A stretch of 10,824 bases of DNA from Candidatus Zixiibacteriota bacterium (lineage in GTDB: Bacteria; Zixibacteria; MSB-5A5; SM1-73), in NCBI GenBank assembly GCA_020341875.1, contig CP070839.1, positions 958,627 through 969,450 of the forward strand, in the 5' to 3' direction. Position numbers and translations under genes: made by a program. The first letter of the stretch is position 1; each line of letters opens with the position of its first letter. Shown here piece by piece: positions 1-8,700 of the stretch. The notes beneath the pieces are model-generated. The model did not search any database, was not told where the DNA came from, and worked only from the letters and a program-made list of their open reading frames with translations.

Positions 1-1492
1 CACCCACGTTGAGGACATCATCGCAATTGGCGTTCCCGGCTTCAACCGGGGATGGAGCAGGACCGCTTCTGTAAAGATAGGTGACCAGGCAGACCACGTC
101 CCCAACGTCTATGACACTGTCACCGTTCGCATCGCCGCGCAGGGCCTGGGAGTACCGTACGGTAAGACAGTCCCAGAAGGTTTCGCTGCTGTAGCTTCCC
201 CCCGCTATATAGACATTTCCGGAGCCATCCAGTCCGATGCGGTAGGCGTAATCGTAGTCGTCGTCCGGTCCGTTGTATCTTTGGACCCAGACCTCATTGC
301 CCGAAGAGTCATACTTCACGGTGGCGCAGTCATAGTGTGTCTCTCCGCCAAAACTGACGCCGGTTACATAAACGTTCCCCAGGCCATCTACTGCCATGGC
401 ATGAGCATAATCGTACCCGTTTCCCGTGCCGTTATATCTTCGGACCCAAACCTCGTTGCCCGAAGAATCATACTTCACCGTGACATAGTCCTGGTATGTC
501 CCGCTGCCGAGACTGGCTCCGGCTATATAGACATTACTGGAGTCATCCAATGCAATGGCATAGGCATTGTCGTTTCCGTTTTCCGGTCCGTTGTACCTTC
601 GAACCCAGATCTGGTTGCCCGATCGATCATACTTCGCGGTGGCACAATCCTGGTCTGTCCCGATGCCCCAGCTCCATCCGGTCACGTACACGTTTCCCGA
701 ATCATCCACGGCCACGGCACAGGCATCATCATGCCCGTCACCCGGCCCGTTGTATGTCCTCAGCCAGGCGGTGTCACCATTTGGGTAGTACTTTATGGTA
801 GCGTAGTCTGAAACCACCCCCGTGCCCCGTGGAGCATATCCGGCCACGTAAACGTTGCCCGCAGCATCCGTTTTCACGTCAAAAGGCGATTCGGAGCCTT
901 TGTGGTAAGTTCTTAGCCAGGCGGTATCTCCGTTGGGATAATACTTGATGGTGGAGATGTCGTCTGTTATTTCGATTCCGCAGCTTGCCCCGGTAACATA
1001 GACATTACCGAGAGCATCGACGGCTACGTCATGAGCCCGATCCTTGTCGTTTCCCGGTCCGTTGTATCTTCTCACCCAGGCAGTGTCGCCATCTGGGTAA
1101 TACTTTATGGTGACGTAGTCGTAATCGGTTCCCATGCCCGGACTCTTCCCCACCACATAGATATTTCCGGAAACGTCCGCTGTTATGGCACGGGCAATGT
1201 CATCGCCGTTTCCCGGGCCGTTGTATGTTCGGACCCAAACCTCACTCCCCGAGGCATCATACTTTAGGGTGGCAAAGTCCTCGTGCGTCAGCCCCTCGTA
1301 ACTCTCTCCCGTGACGTAGACGTTACCAAAGCCATCCACTGCCAGAAAATAACCATTATCATCGCCATTTGCCGGAGCGTTGTATATTCTTACCCAGGCG
1401 GTGTCCGCTATCGTTTCTCCGAACGAGGGCAGCGTGAAAGAAATCAAGAGCATGACCGTGATTATTGAGACCGAGGTTTTGCGTTTTGACAT
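1..1492 (-). CDS. Secreted SBBP-type beta-propeller repeat protein with C-terminal dockerin (3' end outside window)
   Basis: The frame is open from an ATG at 1492 to the window edge (497 codons, no stop). The start is fixed by AGGAGGT five bases upstream (1497-1503). Residues 1-25 look like a Sec signal peptide: SKRK, then a hydrophobic stretch, with likely cleavage near SFG/E. Residues 33-449 hold eight tandem units of about 53 residues, each with W(V/L)R.YNGP, a central D..GN(V/I)Y(V/I).G and a closing KYD..G or KYYP.G. This pattern matches SBBP-type beta-propeller repeats. From residue 452 a dockerin pair begins: RGDANGDSVIDVGDVVCLV, then a second loop starting NANCDD that runs off the edge. 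The protein is probably an extracellular, non-catalytic binding or scaffold protein; no active site is visible and the ligand is unknown. Unit 4 is two residues shorter than the others. Family and export are well supported; the function is not. Confidence 0.9.
   Translation of the reverse strand, partial: MSKRKTSVSIITVMLLISFTLPSFGETIADTAWVRIYNAPANGDDNGYFLAVDGFGNVYVTGESYEGLTHEDFATLKYDASGSEVWVRTYNGPGNGDDIARAITADVSGNIYVVGKSPGMGTDYDYVTIKYYPDGDTAWVRRYNGPGNDKDRAHDVAVDALGNVYVTGASCGIEITDDISTIKYYPNGDTAWLRTYHKGSESPFDVKTDAAGNVYVAGYAPRGTGVVSDYATIKYYPNGDTAWLRTYNGPGDGHDDACAVAVDDSGNVYVTGWSWGIGTDQDCATAKYDRSGNQIWVRRYNGPENGNDNAYAIALDDSSNVYIAGASLGSGTYQDYVTVKYDSSGNEVWVRRYNGTGNGYDYAHAMAVDGLGNVYVTGVSFGGETHYDCATVKYDSSGNEVWVQRYNGPDDDYDYAYRIGLDGSGNVYIAGGSYSSETFWDCLTVRYSQALRGDANGDSVIDVGDVVCLVTYLYRSGPAPSPVEAGNANCDDVLNVG
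146..1396 (-). repeat. Eight tandem ~159-bp coding repeats (propeller blades)
   Basis: Residues 33-85, 86-138, 139-191, 192-242, 243-295, 296-348, 349-401 and 402-449 of the propeller gene align without gaps, except unit 4 (51 residues) and the last unit, which is cut short before the dockerin. The period is therefore 159 bases. Units 6 and 7 are the most alike: both end in KYDSSGNEVWV with few base differences. Units 2, 3 and 4 share the KYYP(D/N)GDTAW border. This suggests growth by local duplication of blades or pairs of blades. Confidence 0.9.
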
Positions 1493-1528
1493 GGTGACCT
1501 CCTTTTACACAATTTCACACGTTTCTTC

Positions 1529-1816
1529 TCACGGGCAGCCCGGCGGCGGCCCGTTTCTGTACAGATAACTTGCCGGATGAACCACATCACCCAACGCATA
1601 GACGAAACGGCGGGGCAAGAGCAGCCGAACCATTTCCATATCGAAAGCCACCGATATGTTTTGCGCAAACCAACACGCCCAACTCATTCCTGGCGGGCAA
1701 GGTGGAAACGACGTGGGGCGTTTGAAGGGAAGCAGGCAGTGCCCGGATGACACAACCCGGAAGGCCCACCATGCCCAAAACAACAGGCGCAGTCGTTTTT
1801 TTTGTGCACCTTGCAC
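1529..1816 (-). pseudogene. Decayed dockerin-protein remnant (half dockerin, Ca-loop lost)
   Basis: A 95-codon frame runs from a GTG at 1816 to TGA at 1529-1531. Its last 24 residues, from VYALGDVV to GPPPGCP, match the second half of the neighbouring dockerins. The matching YLV core is replaced by HPA, and the loop that should carry the Asp/Asn calcium ligands reads LPRRFVYA, with no ligand. The start reads as a Lys/Arg then hydrophobic signal-like segment (QKKRLRLLFWAWWAF). The middle resembles no family I recognise and is far too short for an enzyme. The best-placed start codon, GTG at 1807-1809, sits six bases after GGAGG but is out of this frame by one base at an A8 run. The likeliest reading is the 3' stump of a former dockerin protein after internal deletion. 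A functional short peptide cannot be excluded. Confidence 0.5.
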
Positions 1817-1820
1817 CTCC
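1796..1820 (-). promoter_or_regulatory. Ribosome binding site, two GTG codons and A8 tract at the remnant's start
   Basis: On the minus strand GGAGG (1820-1816) is followed after six bases by GTG (1809-1807), CAC and eight A residues (1803-1796). The first GTG, at 1816-1814, overlaps the ribosome site itself and is a poor start. The second GTG is ideally spaced, but in the current sequence it opens a frame that stops after about 40 codons. One more A in the run would put it in frame with the dockerin-like tail. Confidence 0.45.
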
Positions 1821-1975
1821 GGGAAAGATGCGAAAGGTTCATGTCACGTGTCAGTTATCAGTACGGAAAAGCAGACAGCAAAGTTCCGGCTGAGGCCGCA
1901 AGTTGTGACGCGCACAAAGCAAGTGTAATGTTCTGGCACGTGTTGCCCTGCGGGTGTAACCTGACAGCCTTGAAG

Positions 1976-2015
1976 GTGCCGGGTCACACCCGCTCAAGCG
2001 GACAAGACCCGGCAC
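1976..2015. repeat. Perfect 10-bp inverted repeat with inner stem-loop (intergenic hairpin)
   Basis: The arms GTGCCGGGTC (1976-1985) and GACCCGGCAC (2006-2015) are exact reverse complements separated by 20 bases. Inside them CCGC (1990-1993) and GCGG (1998-2001) form a second stem around TCAA. The structure lies 45 bases past the stop of the metallopeptidase gene. No T-run follows it on the minus strand, so it is not a classic intrinsic terminator. It could be a Rho-related 3' end, an mRNA-stabilising hairpin or one copy of a dispersed intergenic repeat. The rest of 1817-2060 shows no gene. Confidence 0.7.
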
Positions 2016-2060
2016 AACATCTAAATTCGAAGGGAAGATTCGCCCCTACCGTCTGTCATC

Positions 2061-3815
2061 TCAGTTCGAGATTCGGGCGGGTCTGTCGGGGACGAATAGG
2101 GGAGCCTTGGGGCAGCCGGGCGGCGGGCCTCCTTTGTAAAGATAGCTCACCAGATAAACCACGTCGCCCAAGTTGATTACATCGTCGCAGTTGCAGTCTC
2201 CGGCATCGATCGGGGAGGGGGCAGGACCGTTCTTGTAGAGATAGCTGACCAGGTAGACTATGTCCCCGACGTTTATTATTCCGTCGCCGTTGGAATCGCC
2301 GCGGACAAAGGGAACGTAAGTGTCCAGCGAGTACGAAAAGCTCGCCCCTCCATAACGATCAGGGAAATTGAAAAGATGCGTCACCACCATTATGACCCTG
2401 CCGTAGCTTTTGAAATCCTCGATTACCAGCTCGCCGGAGGAGTTCTCATCTAAAGTCATTTTCAGGTAGGAGGAACTGGAAGGGTCATACAGGATCAGAT
2501 CCACACCATAGACGTACTGGCTGTCCCCGGAAAAGCTGAGCTCATAGGCCCCCGTGTCCGCAGATGCGGTGTTGAACAGAACATAGTTGGCGCCGTAGCT
2601 TTGAGGAGTCCTCATCCATACCATCCAGGAGACCGGGTAAGAGGAGTGAGTGGCACCGTAAACCACGGTGTCCGGGGGGAAAAAGGCCCCTTCGCTATAG
2701 TGATTCCCGTCGTCCCTGTAATTGGTGAACCAGTTCCACACCGCAAACTCCCGGAACTCGTCATTCATGGTCGTTCCCAGGCCGCGAAGGACCGAATCTA
2801 CGGCAGCACATGCATATACCTCCATGTATTTCAACCAGATCGAATGGATGACATCTCTGCCGAAATTCTCCGAGAGATACTGGTTCCATATCCAGGAGGC
2901 ATACATGTGCCTGCCATCCTCGTAGTACAGCGATTGATGCGGCACCGGCAGGTAGCTGTTCAGATAATAGTACACGTCGTTCAACTCATCCCACACCGAT
3001 TCCTCGATCCAGTTGGCACAGGATTCGTAAAGCCAGCCGGTGTAGTCCTTCGGATACCAGATCTGTCCGGTAAAGACGAACTGGATGGCGTGGAAAAGCT
3101 CGTGGCAGCAGGTGGCCATGCAAAAGGGCAGAGGGTCGTCCGGATAGCGGTCGATTCTCAGGTCGTTGCCGATGATTATGAAACTGGTGGTGGCATGAGG
3201 CCTGTCCGGATACTGAGTCGAAGGCTCCTCCGGCACCGCGTATCCGAGGGGTTGATCAATGTAAATGTCATACAGAGAATCGCCGCCGGCCGTGCCGTCC
3301 CAGGGTGGGGCATAATAACCCATCGAGTCGATCTCCACGTAATACGAGCGCTCCATGTATTCTGCAACACGGTTGATATAATCCGGCACCCCGTCGGCGG
3401 GATCCAAATCTTCCCAGGGATGATAAACCGGATACTCTCCGGTGGTATCGTAATGAATCACGTAGTGAGTGGTTCGGAACTCAAAGGTTTTTGGCGGCCT
3501 GTCCAGAAGTTGGCTTATCTCTTGCCGGGTTTCAAAGGAAAGAAGTCCCCAGTGTCTTCTTACCTCGAGAACCAAAGGGGTGCCGCACTTCAAGTCTTCT
3601 TCTGCGGGCAGCTTGAACCTGTCCGGGAGTTCTGCCTTGTTTCTTAAGGCCAAAGTCAGATACAGACATTTCTGGTCCAGGCTTAGCCTGCCGTCCCGGT
3701 ACTCCTGCTCAAGCAAATGGGCTGCTTCGAAGACTGAATACCTTTGAGCCGACTCCAGGTGAGAGACGTTAAGGATGATCGCCGTGGCACAAATGAAGGG
3801 AAGAAGCTTCTTCAT
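2061..3815 (-). CDS. Secreted HExxH zinc metallopeptidase with C-terminal dockerin (resembles MXAN_6640-type family)
   Basis: 584 residues; the ATG at 3815 is preceded by GGAGG at 3821-3825. Residues 1-23 form a signal peptide (KK, hydrophobic core, ESA/Q). Residues 25-110 look like a pro-region, with a helical LLEQEYRDGRLSLDQKCLYL segment followed by LPDRF. The catalytic region, about 112-400, contains HELFH at 238-242: two histidine zinc ligands with catalytic Glu239. The WLYESCANWIEE segment that follows offers Glu264 as the likely third ligand, the spacing and pattern seen in gluzincin-like enzymes. Residues 410-500 look like a beta-sandwich of the pre-peptidase C-terminal type. The dockerin pair covers 505-569 (RGDSNGDG..., then GDCNCDD...), ending in PPPGCP plus a 15-residue tail. 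The protein should be exported and hydrolyse peptides; the substrate is unknown. Peptidase class is firm, the family name is from memory. No catalytic residue appears to be missing. Confidence 0.9.
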   Translation of the reverse strand: MKKLLPFICATAIILNVSHLESAQRYSVFEAAHLLEQEYRDGRLSLDQKCLYLTLALRNKAELPDRFKLPAEEDLKCGTPLVLEVRRHWGLLSFETRQEISQLLDRPPKTFEFRTTHYVIHYDTTGEYPVYHPWEDLDPADGVPDYINRVAEYMERSYYVEIDSMGYYAPPWDGTAGGDSLYDIYIDQPLGYAVPEEPSTQYPDRPHATTSFIIIGNDLRIDRYPDDPLPFCMATCCHELFHAIQFVFTGQIWYPKDYTGWLYESCANWIEESVWDELNDVYYYLNSYLPVPHQSLYYEDGRHMYASWIWNQYLSENFGRDVIHSIWLKYMEVYACAAVDSVLRGLGTTMNDEFREFAVWNWFTNYRDDGNHYSEGAFFPPDTVVYGATHSSYPVSWMVWMRTPQSYGANYVLFNTASADTGAYELSFSGDSQYVYGVDLILYDPSSSSYLKMTLDENSSGELVIEDFKSYGRVIMVVTHLFNFPDRYGGASFSYSLDTYVPFVRGDSNGDGIINVGDIVYLVSYLYKNGPAPSPIDAGDCNCDDVINLGDVVYLVSYLYKGGPPPGCPKAPLFVPDRPARISN

Positions 3816-3937
3816 GATAACCTCCGTCTGCTAACCGATGATCTCTTTCTCCGACTTTGCTCTTTATCTCGTAGGTCGTTGGGCACCGCGTAGCGCATTC
3901 GCCCAGTCCGGAGCCCACCGGCTGCCAATTGGATCTT

Positions 3938-5695
3938 CTATGGACAGCCGGGCGGGTCTCCGCCTCTGTAAAGGTAGTTGATCAGATAGACCACGTCACC
4001 GATGTCTACGATGCCGTCGCAGTTGGCGTCTGCGGCCTGCAGGGGAACGGGGGGATTGCCGTTTCTGTACAGGAAGTTCACTATATACACGACGTCCCCG
4101 ACATCTACGATCTCGTCTCCGTTGGCATCACCGCGAAGAGGAATCACCGTGGTCAACTCAACCTCTCCTGTTCCACCTATCCAATCCTGGTAGCTTGGGT
4201 AAGAATTGCTCGAGCCGGTGATCTTGCCCTTCGCCTCCACCCTGATCGTGTCACGGCCCGAGCTGAGCGCCGGAGACAAAACCTGCCAAACCGCACTGTC
4301 CGTGTAGCCTGAAGCCTGGGAGTCGAAATAGATCGTGGCCGAAGGCGGATCTACGATTTGGTATCCCGAAGGCAGGACGATCGTAGCTTGAATGCTGTCG
4401 GCTGGATACTGATTTTCGAAGGGATGCGGTCCGCGATACTCAAACTCCGCACTGACGGTAAAGAGCTGTTCGGTCCCCACCAAAGAGTCGGCTACCAAAT
4501 CCACGCGCCAGACAGCGGAGAAGAGACCCCACCGGTCGCTCAGTAACCAGAGATCGTCCACCAAAAAGGCCTGATTGAAGTGGAAGTCCGGACCGGAATA
4601 GGGCGGCGTGTACCAGGGATCGTGGACGATGAAGACGTCAAGGTTCTCATCGTACCCTTTGACCACTCGATAGTGTCCCGCCGAGTGGCTGGCGCTGTAC
4701 CAGGTCAGTACCAGGACGGGGTAGTCGCTGGAGATAAGAGTCTTCAAATCCTCGTAGCGGGTAACGAAGTGGCTAATGCGGTTCCAACTCTGGTAAATGC
4801 CGCAGTATCCCAAAGATCTCTCGTTGTATCCGTGAAGCGCAGGGTTTAGAATGGCGGTGCTGATCCAGCTGAAATGAGATGCCCTTATCACGTTGGTGCG
4901 GTTGGTGCCCAAGCCCGGCATAACATCCGCGACAAAACCAATATCATCCTGGTTTATGTCCGGCCCCCAGTAGTCAAAGACCATCTCCAATGAAGCTTCG
5001 CCGCAGTAATAGGAGGAATCCTGAAAGTAGAAGGGAACCTCCATGTTGTAGAAGTCGGGGTAGCGGTGATCGACCCCAATCATGGGCTCTGCTCTTTCTT
5101 CTGGAGTCGGAGAATCGATTTCGGGGGGCGCATGCCTGCCGGATGCATCGAGAAATCTTGGGTCCTGACTCGTGCGCACGTCGGAAATCTGATTGATGTT
5201 GATGAAGAGCTGTGGCAAGTTGCTATGGTTGAACGTGCAAAACCAGTAGAAATTCTTGTCAGGCATCTCGACGATTTTTGGCTCCGATGTCTCGGCATCT
5301 TGAGCCCTCTGTTGGCAGATCTGAAGAGCCTCGTTTTTGCTCACCCGCGGGTATCTCTCCAGTTCTACACGAGTGTACCATTGCCACTCCCGACTCTTGG
5401 CACTTGCTCCAATCAGCGCGACCACCCAGTTATCTGGACTAACAGCAGGCACCACATAATAGCATGGTTTCAAATCCGGGTAGCTGTGGACAAGAATTGG
5501 AGAAGCGGCTTTGAGCGACTCCCAGTGGAAGTTATCCACGACCCGCTCCGGGTGGGCCGAATAATAAGCGAAGTTTCTTTGGATCAGCCTGTCGGCAGTC
5601 TCTTGTGCGTCCGACGGGGAGATGAGCTCCTCCGCCTGAACGGAGGGAGCAAACACAACCACGACTGCCAGGACAAAAACTATTCGCTTGAGCAT
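3938..5695 (-). CDS. Secreted C39-like (papain-fold) cysteine peptidase with C-terminal dockerin
   Basis: 585 residues; the ATG at 5695 follows AAGGGAG at 5702-5708. Residues 1-21 are a clear signal peptide (LKR, hydrophobic, VQA/E). Residues 22-200 form a region rich in aromatic residues that could be an inhibitory pro-domain; this is inference. At 219-243, VPFYFQDSSYYCGEAS matches the Peptidase_C39_2 pattern, with Gln225 as oxyanion-hole residue and Cys231 as nucleophile. SAGHYRVVKGYD gives His341, and HDPW gives Asp359, completing the Cys-His-Asp set. Residues 400-517 look like a beta-sandwich. The dockerin pair covers 521-585 and ends in PPGCP. Bacterial C39 enzymes with an ABC transporter trim bacteriocin leaders, but this protein has no transporter part and is exported, so a general extracellular peptidase is likelier. 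The start lies 45 bases after the upstream gene's stop, which favours a shared transcript. Confidence 0.88.
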   Translation of the reverse strand: MLKRIVFVLAVVVVFAPSVQAEELISPSDAQETADRLIQRNFAYYSAHPERVVDNFHWESLKAASPILVHSYPDLKPCYYVVPAVSPDNWVVALIGASAKSREWQWYTRVELERYPRVSKNEALQICQQRAQDAETSEPKIVEMPDKNFYWFCTFNHSNLPQLFININQISDVRTSQDPRFLDASGRHAPPEIDSPTPEERAEPMIGVDHRYPDFYNMEVPFYFQDSSYYCGEASLEMVFDYWGPDINQDDIGFVADVMPGLGTNRTNVIRASHFSWISTAILNPALHGYNERSLGYCGIYQSWNRISHFVTRYEDLKTLISSDYPVLVLTWYSASHSAGHYRVVKGYDENLDVFIVHDPWYTPPYSGPDFHFNQAFLVDDLWLLSDRWGLFSAVWRVDLVADSLVGTEQLFTVSAEFEYRGPHPFENQYPADSIQATIVLPSGYQIVDPPSATIYFDSQASGYTDSAVWQVLSPALSSGRDTIRVEAKGKITGSSNSYPSYQDWIGGTGEVELTTVIPLRGDANGDEIVDVGDVVYIVNFLYRNGNPPVPLQAADANCDGIVDIGDVVYLINYLYRGGDPPGCP

Positions 5696-5740
5696 AGCAT
5701 ACTCCCTTCCGGAAACTTTTTGGGTCCAGCCCGTCAGATC

Positions 5741-8700
5741 CTAGGCCAACGCCTCGCAAGGCGCGGGGCCGCCCCGGTAAAGATAGTTCAACAGATAAAC
5801 CACATCACCGATGTCAACGATTCCGTCGCAATTGGCATCCGCCGTCTCCATCGGGATCGGGGGGTCTTCGCCGCGGTATAAGAAGTTGATTATATAGACC
5901 ACGTCTCCTACGTTTATCTCACCATCCCCGTTGGCATCGCCGCGGAGTGGTTCGGTGATGGTAAGAAACTGATTCACAGAGACGTCCGTGAGTACTTGTT
6001 CCATAGTGCTGGGCCATTCGACCTTGACTGAATCCACAAGCGAGGCATCGCCCAAACCGAAGTGGGCGTTGAGACTATTCTGGGCGTTCATCCCGGTCTG
6101 ACCCGAGACCTCGCGCTGTTGCCATACAGGCGTGCCGTCAATAGTCGCCAGGAGACGCACCTTGGCGCCGATGGCGGATCGGTTCGAGTTGGTCCCGATG
6201 CACCTAATGTTGATCCAGTTGTTGCCACTGCCGTTGTTGCAATAAAGGGCGTTGTCTTCATAATTCTGATTGGCGACGAAGAGATCAAGATCACCATCCC
6301 GGTCATAATCCCCCCAGGCCGCACCGGCAGAGGATTCGAAATCGGTGGCAATTGCTTCGTCCGTGACCTTGAAGAACGTACCATCTCCGTTGTTTTCGTA
6401 TAGAGCATTCAAGCGAGGAGTATACTGATAATTGCCCGTCACGTACAGATCGAGGTCACCGTCATTATCGTAATCGCCCCAGCTACTTCCGCTCCAGTAC
6501 CCGCTGTCATTGACCGGGTCCTGCCCGGTGATTCTGATGAAATTGCCGTCTCCGTCATTCTGATAAAGCAGGTTCGTCTGGTTCCGGCCGTACGTGGCGA
6601 ATATGTCAAGATCACCGTCATTGTCGTAATCTCCCCAGCTGCATGCGATTGCGCTATCAGCCACGATATCACCACTGGTGACTTCCGTAAAGGTGCCATC
6701 TCCATCGTTCTTGAACAAGGCATTGGTGTTCAACTGGGGTCGCGTGATGAAGAGGTCAAGGTCGCCGTCGCCGTCGCAGTCGCCCCATGATCCGTTTCCT
6801 TCCTCCTCGGTCAACCCGATTTCAAGATTGTCCAACCGGGTGAACTCTTCTCCGTCATTTCGATATAGACGGACGGGAGAATAGTGGTTTCCCACGAATA
6901 TATCCAGGTCCCCGTCGTTGTCGTAGTCTGCCCAGGCCGGCGTTGTCGAGCAGGTTATGTCATTGACTATCGCTCCTGCCGTGACTTTGGTGAAGGTACC
7001 ATCGCCATCGTTCAGATAGAGGTAGTTTCTGGCGCCGGGCGGACTCAGACCCGGGTTGGCACAGAAAACATCTAAATCACCGTCATTGTCATAATCGCCC
7101 CAACTGCTGCCGAGCGAGCCGCCCTCATCGACGATTATATCGCCCGCAACCTTGGTAAACGTCCCATCACCTTCATTGTGGTACAAGCAGTTGAGCTGAC
7201 CAACGTCCATCCAATTCGTGACGAACAAATCCAGATACTCGTCCTTGTCGTAATCGACCCAGCCGGCGCCGAACGAAAAGCCGTCGTCGTCTACCGGGGG
7301 GACATCGTAGATTCTAGTAAACTGAGGGATGAGAATCCGACGGTCGTAGACCGACATCTCGGAGGAATCCATGGTGCAGGCAAAGCCAGCTGAATCGGCC
7401 AGGTAAATTGTCCATCTGGTCAAAGTGGTGGCATAACGGCCGTAGTCAGGGCTGGTGTAACTCGGATAGCGAGCGATAGGCGTGAGTATGTATTTGGCCG
7501 CATAGTAGGATGCAGCCACGGGATCAGTAGATGCCACCAGCATGTCCGTCTCCTCCACCCAGTAGGGGTCGTTGGCGTTGTAGGTTGAGGTCCAGGCAGC
7601 ATCCACGAATACAAGTCTGGGGTAGACCGCTTCCATCACACGGGCAACCAGGGCGTAGTCTCCCCAGAAGTAGACGTAATGCATGTTGTTCCAACTCCCG
7701 TAGCGTTCATTGGCGTATGCCGTGGTAAGCAGGCCTATCCAGTTCTTGACCGCAATGGTGGAGCCGGCCATCATGTGTTCTTTCAGCACTGGAAAATCGA
7801 TTATACAGAGACGGGCGGAGTCGTACTGAGCCGAAAGCGAATCCCACACACCGTAGCGCGTGGAGATGTAATAATTGTTCGAAGGCGAAAGGAACTTGGG
7901 GTAGGATATCATGGTGGCGGTCTCGTAGACATATCCATCATCGTAGTCGCCCTCGGAATACTCAGAGGCCACCGCGTCCCAGATGTAGCTCCAGTCCAGA
8001 TAGTACGCAGGGTATCCCTTGGCATAGAACGTGTTCACCACGTCAGGGATGGATTGAGCGGTATCCTCCGAATTGTTGTCCTGCTGGTTGATTCCGGTGC
8101 CGATATCCTGCACGTTATCACACACCAGGATTTCACCGGAGAAGCCGTCAGGGTGATTCAAAATCTGCCATATCACTCCCTTTATCCGGTCGGTGCTGGT
8201 GGTGTTCCTGGTGGTCCACTGGAAGTTGCCTTTGATGATCACCACGTTGTCTGATCCGACTACGCCGGACGGATGTTCTGCGGTCTGGTGCAGATAGATG
8301 TCCTCTTTTTCCATCATCAAAAGCATGGTATCAATGGCAGGATCGGGCAAGTACTCGTCGGGCACCGACGCATCGCCGGCGGCGAGCGATCCAGAGGTAG
8401 GCGGGAGGGAGTCCATTACGAAGACGGTCGACACAGGATCGTTGACCTCCCAGACCGGCAGCGAGGACAGGGAGGTTACCTGCGATCTGGTATACTCCGG
8501 CAAGGCGCCGGTGAACCAGACCACTCCCACAATCAGAATTGCCGCCCCGCAAAACTTGGCGTACCTTCTCAGGAAAATACTTCCACCGAAAAACGCGACC
8601 ACAGCCAAAAGCCAATTGACGGCAACCGGCATGGCCGCTAGCTGGCAAGGATAGGCCAGTCGCTTTGGGTTCGTCCCACTTCTAAGCAAGACCCAAAGAA

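Noticed and set aside
281..811. Plus-strand frame with internal repeats (176 codons)
   Set aside because: Its repeats are the antisense image of the propeller repeats on the minus strand, which carry the signal peptide and known blade motifs.
2601..3647. Long plus-strand open frame (348 codons) opposite the metallopeptidase
   Set aside because: It lies entirely antisense to a gene with a signal peptide, ribosome site, HExxH and dockerin; its product resembles nothing and no ribosome site was noted.
3870..3905. TGGGC/GCCCA hairpin between the C39-like and metallopeptidase genes as a terminator
   Set aside because: The 5-bp stem has a long loop and no T-run, too weak to call.
5066..5881. Plus-strand frame (271 codons) spanning the C39-like gene start and the fusion gene end
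   Set aside because: It runs antisense through two well-supported genes and their dockerin codons; the recurring open frames opposite dockerins come from biased codon use.
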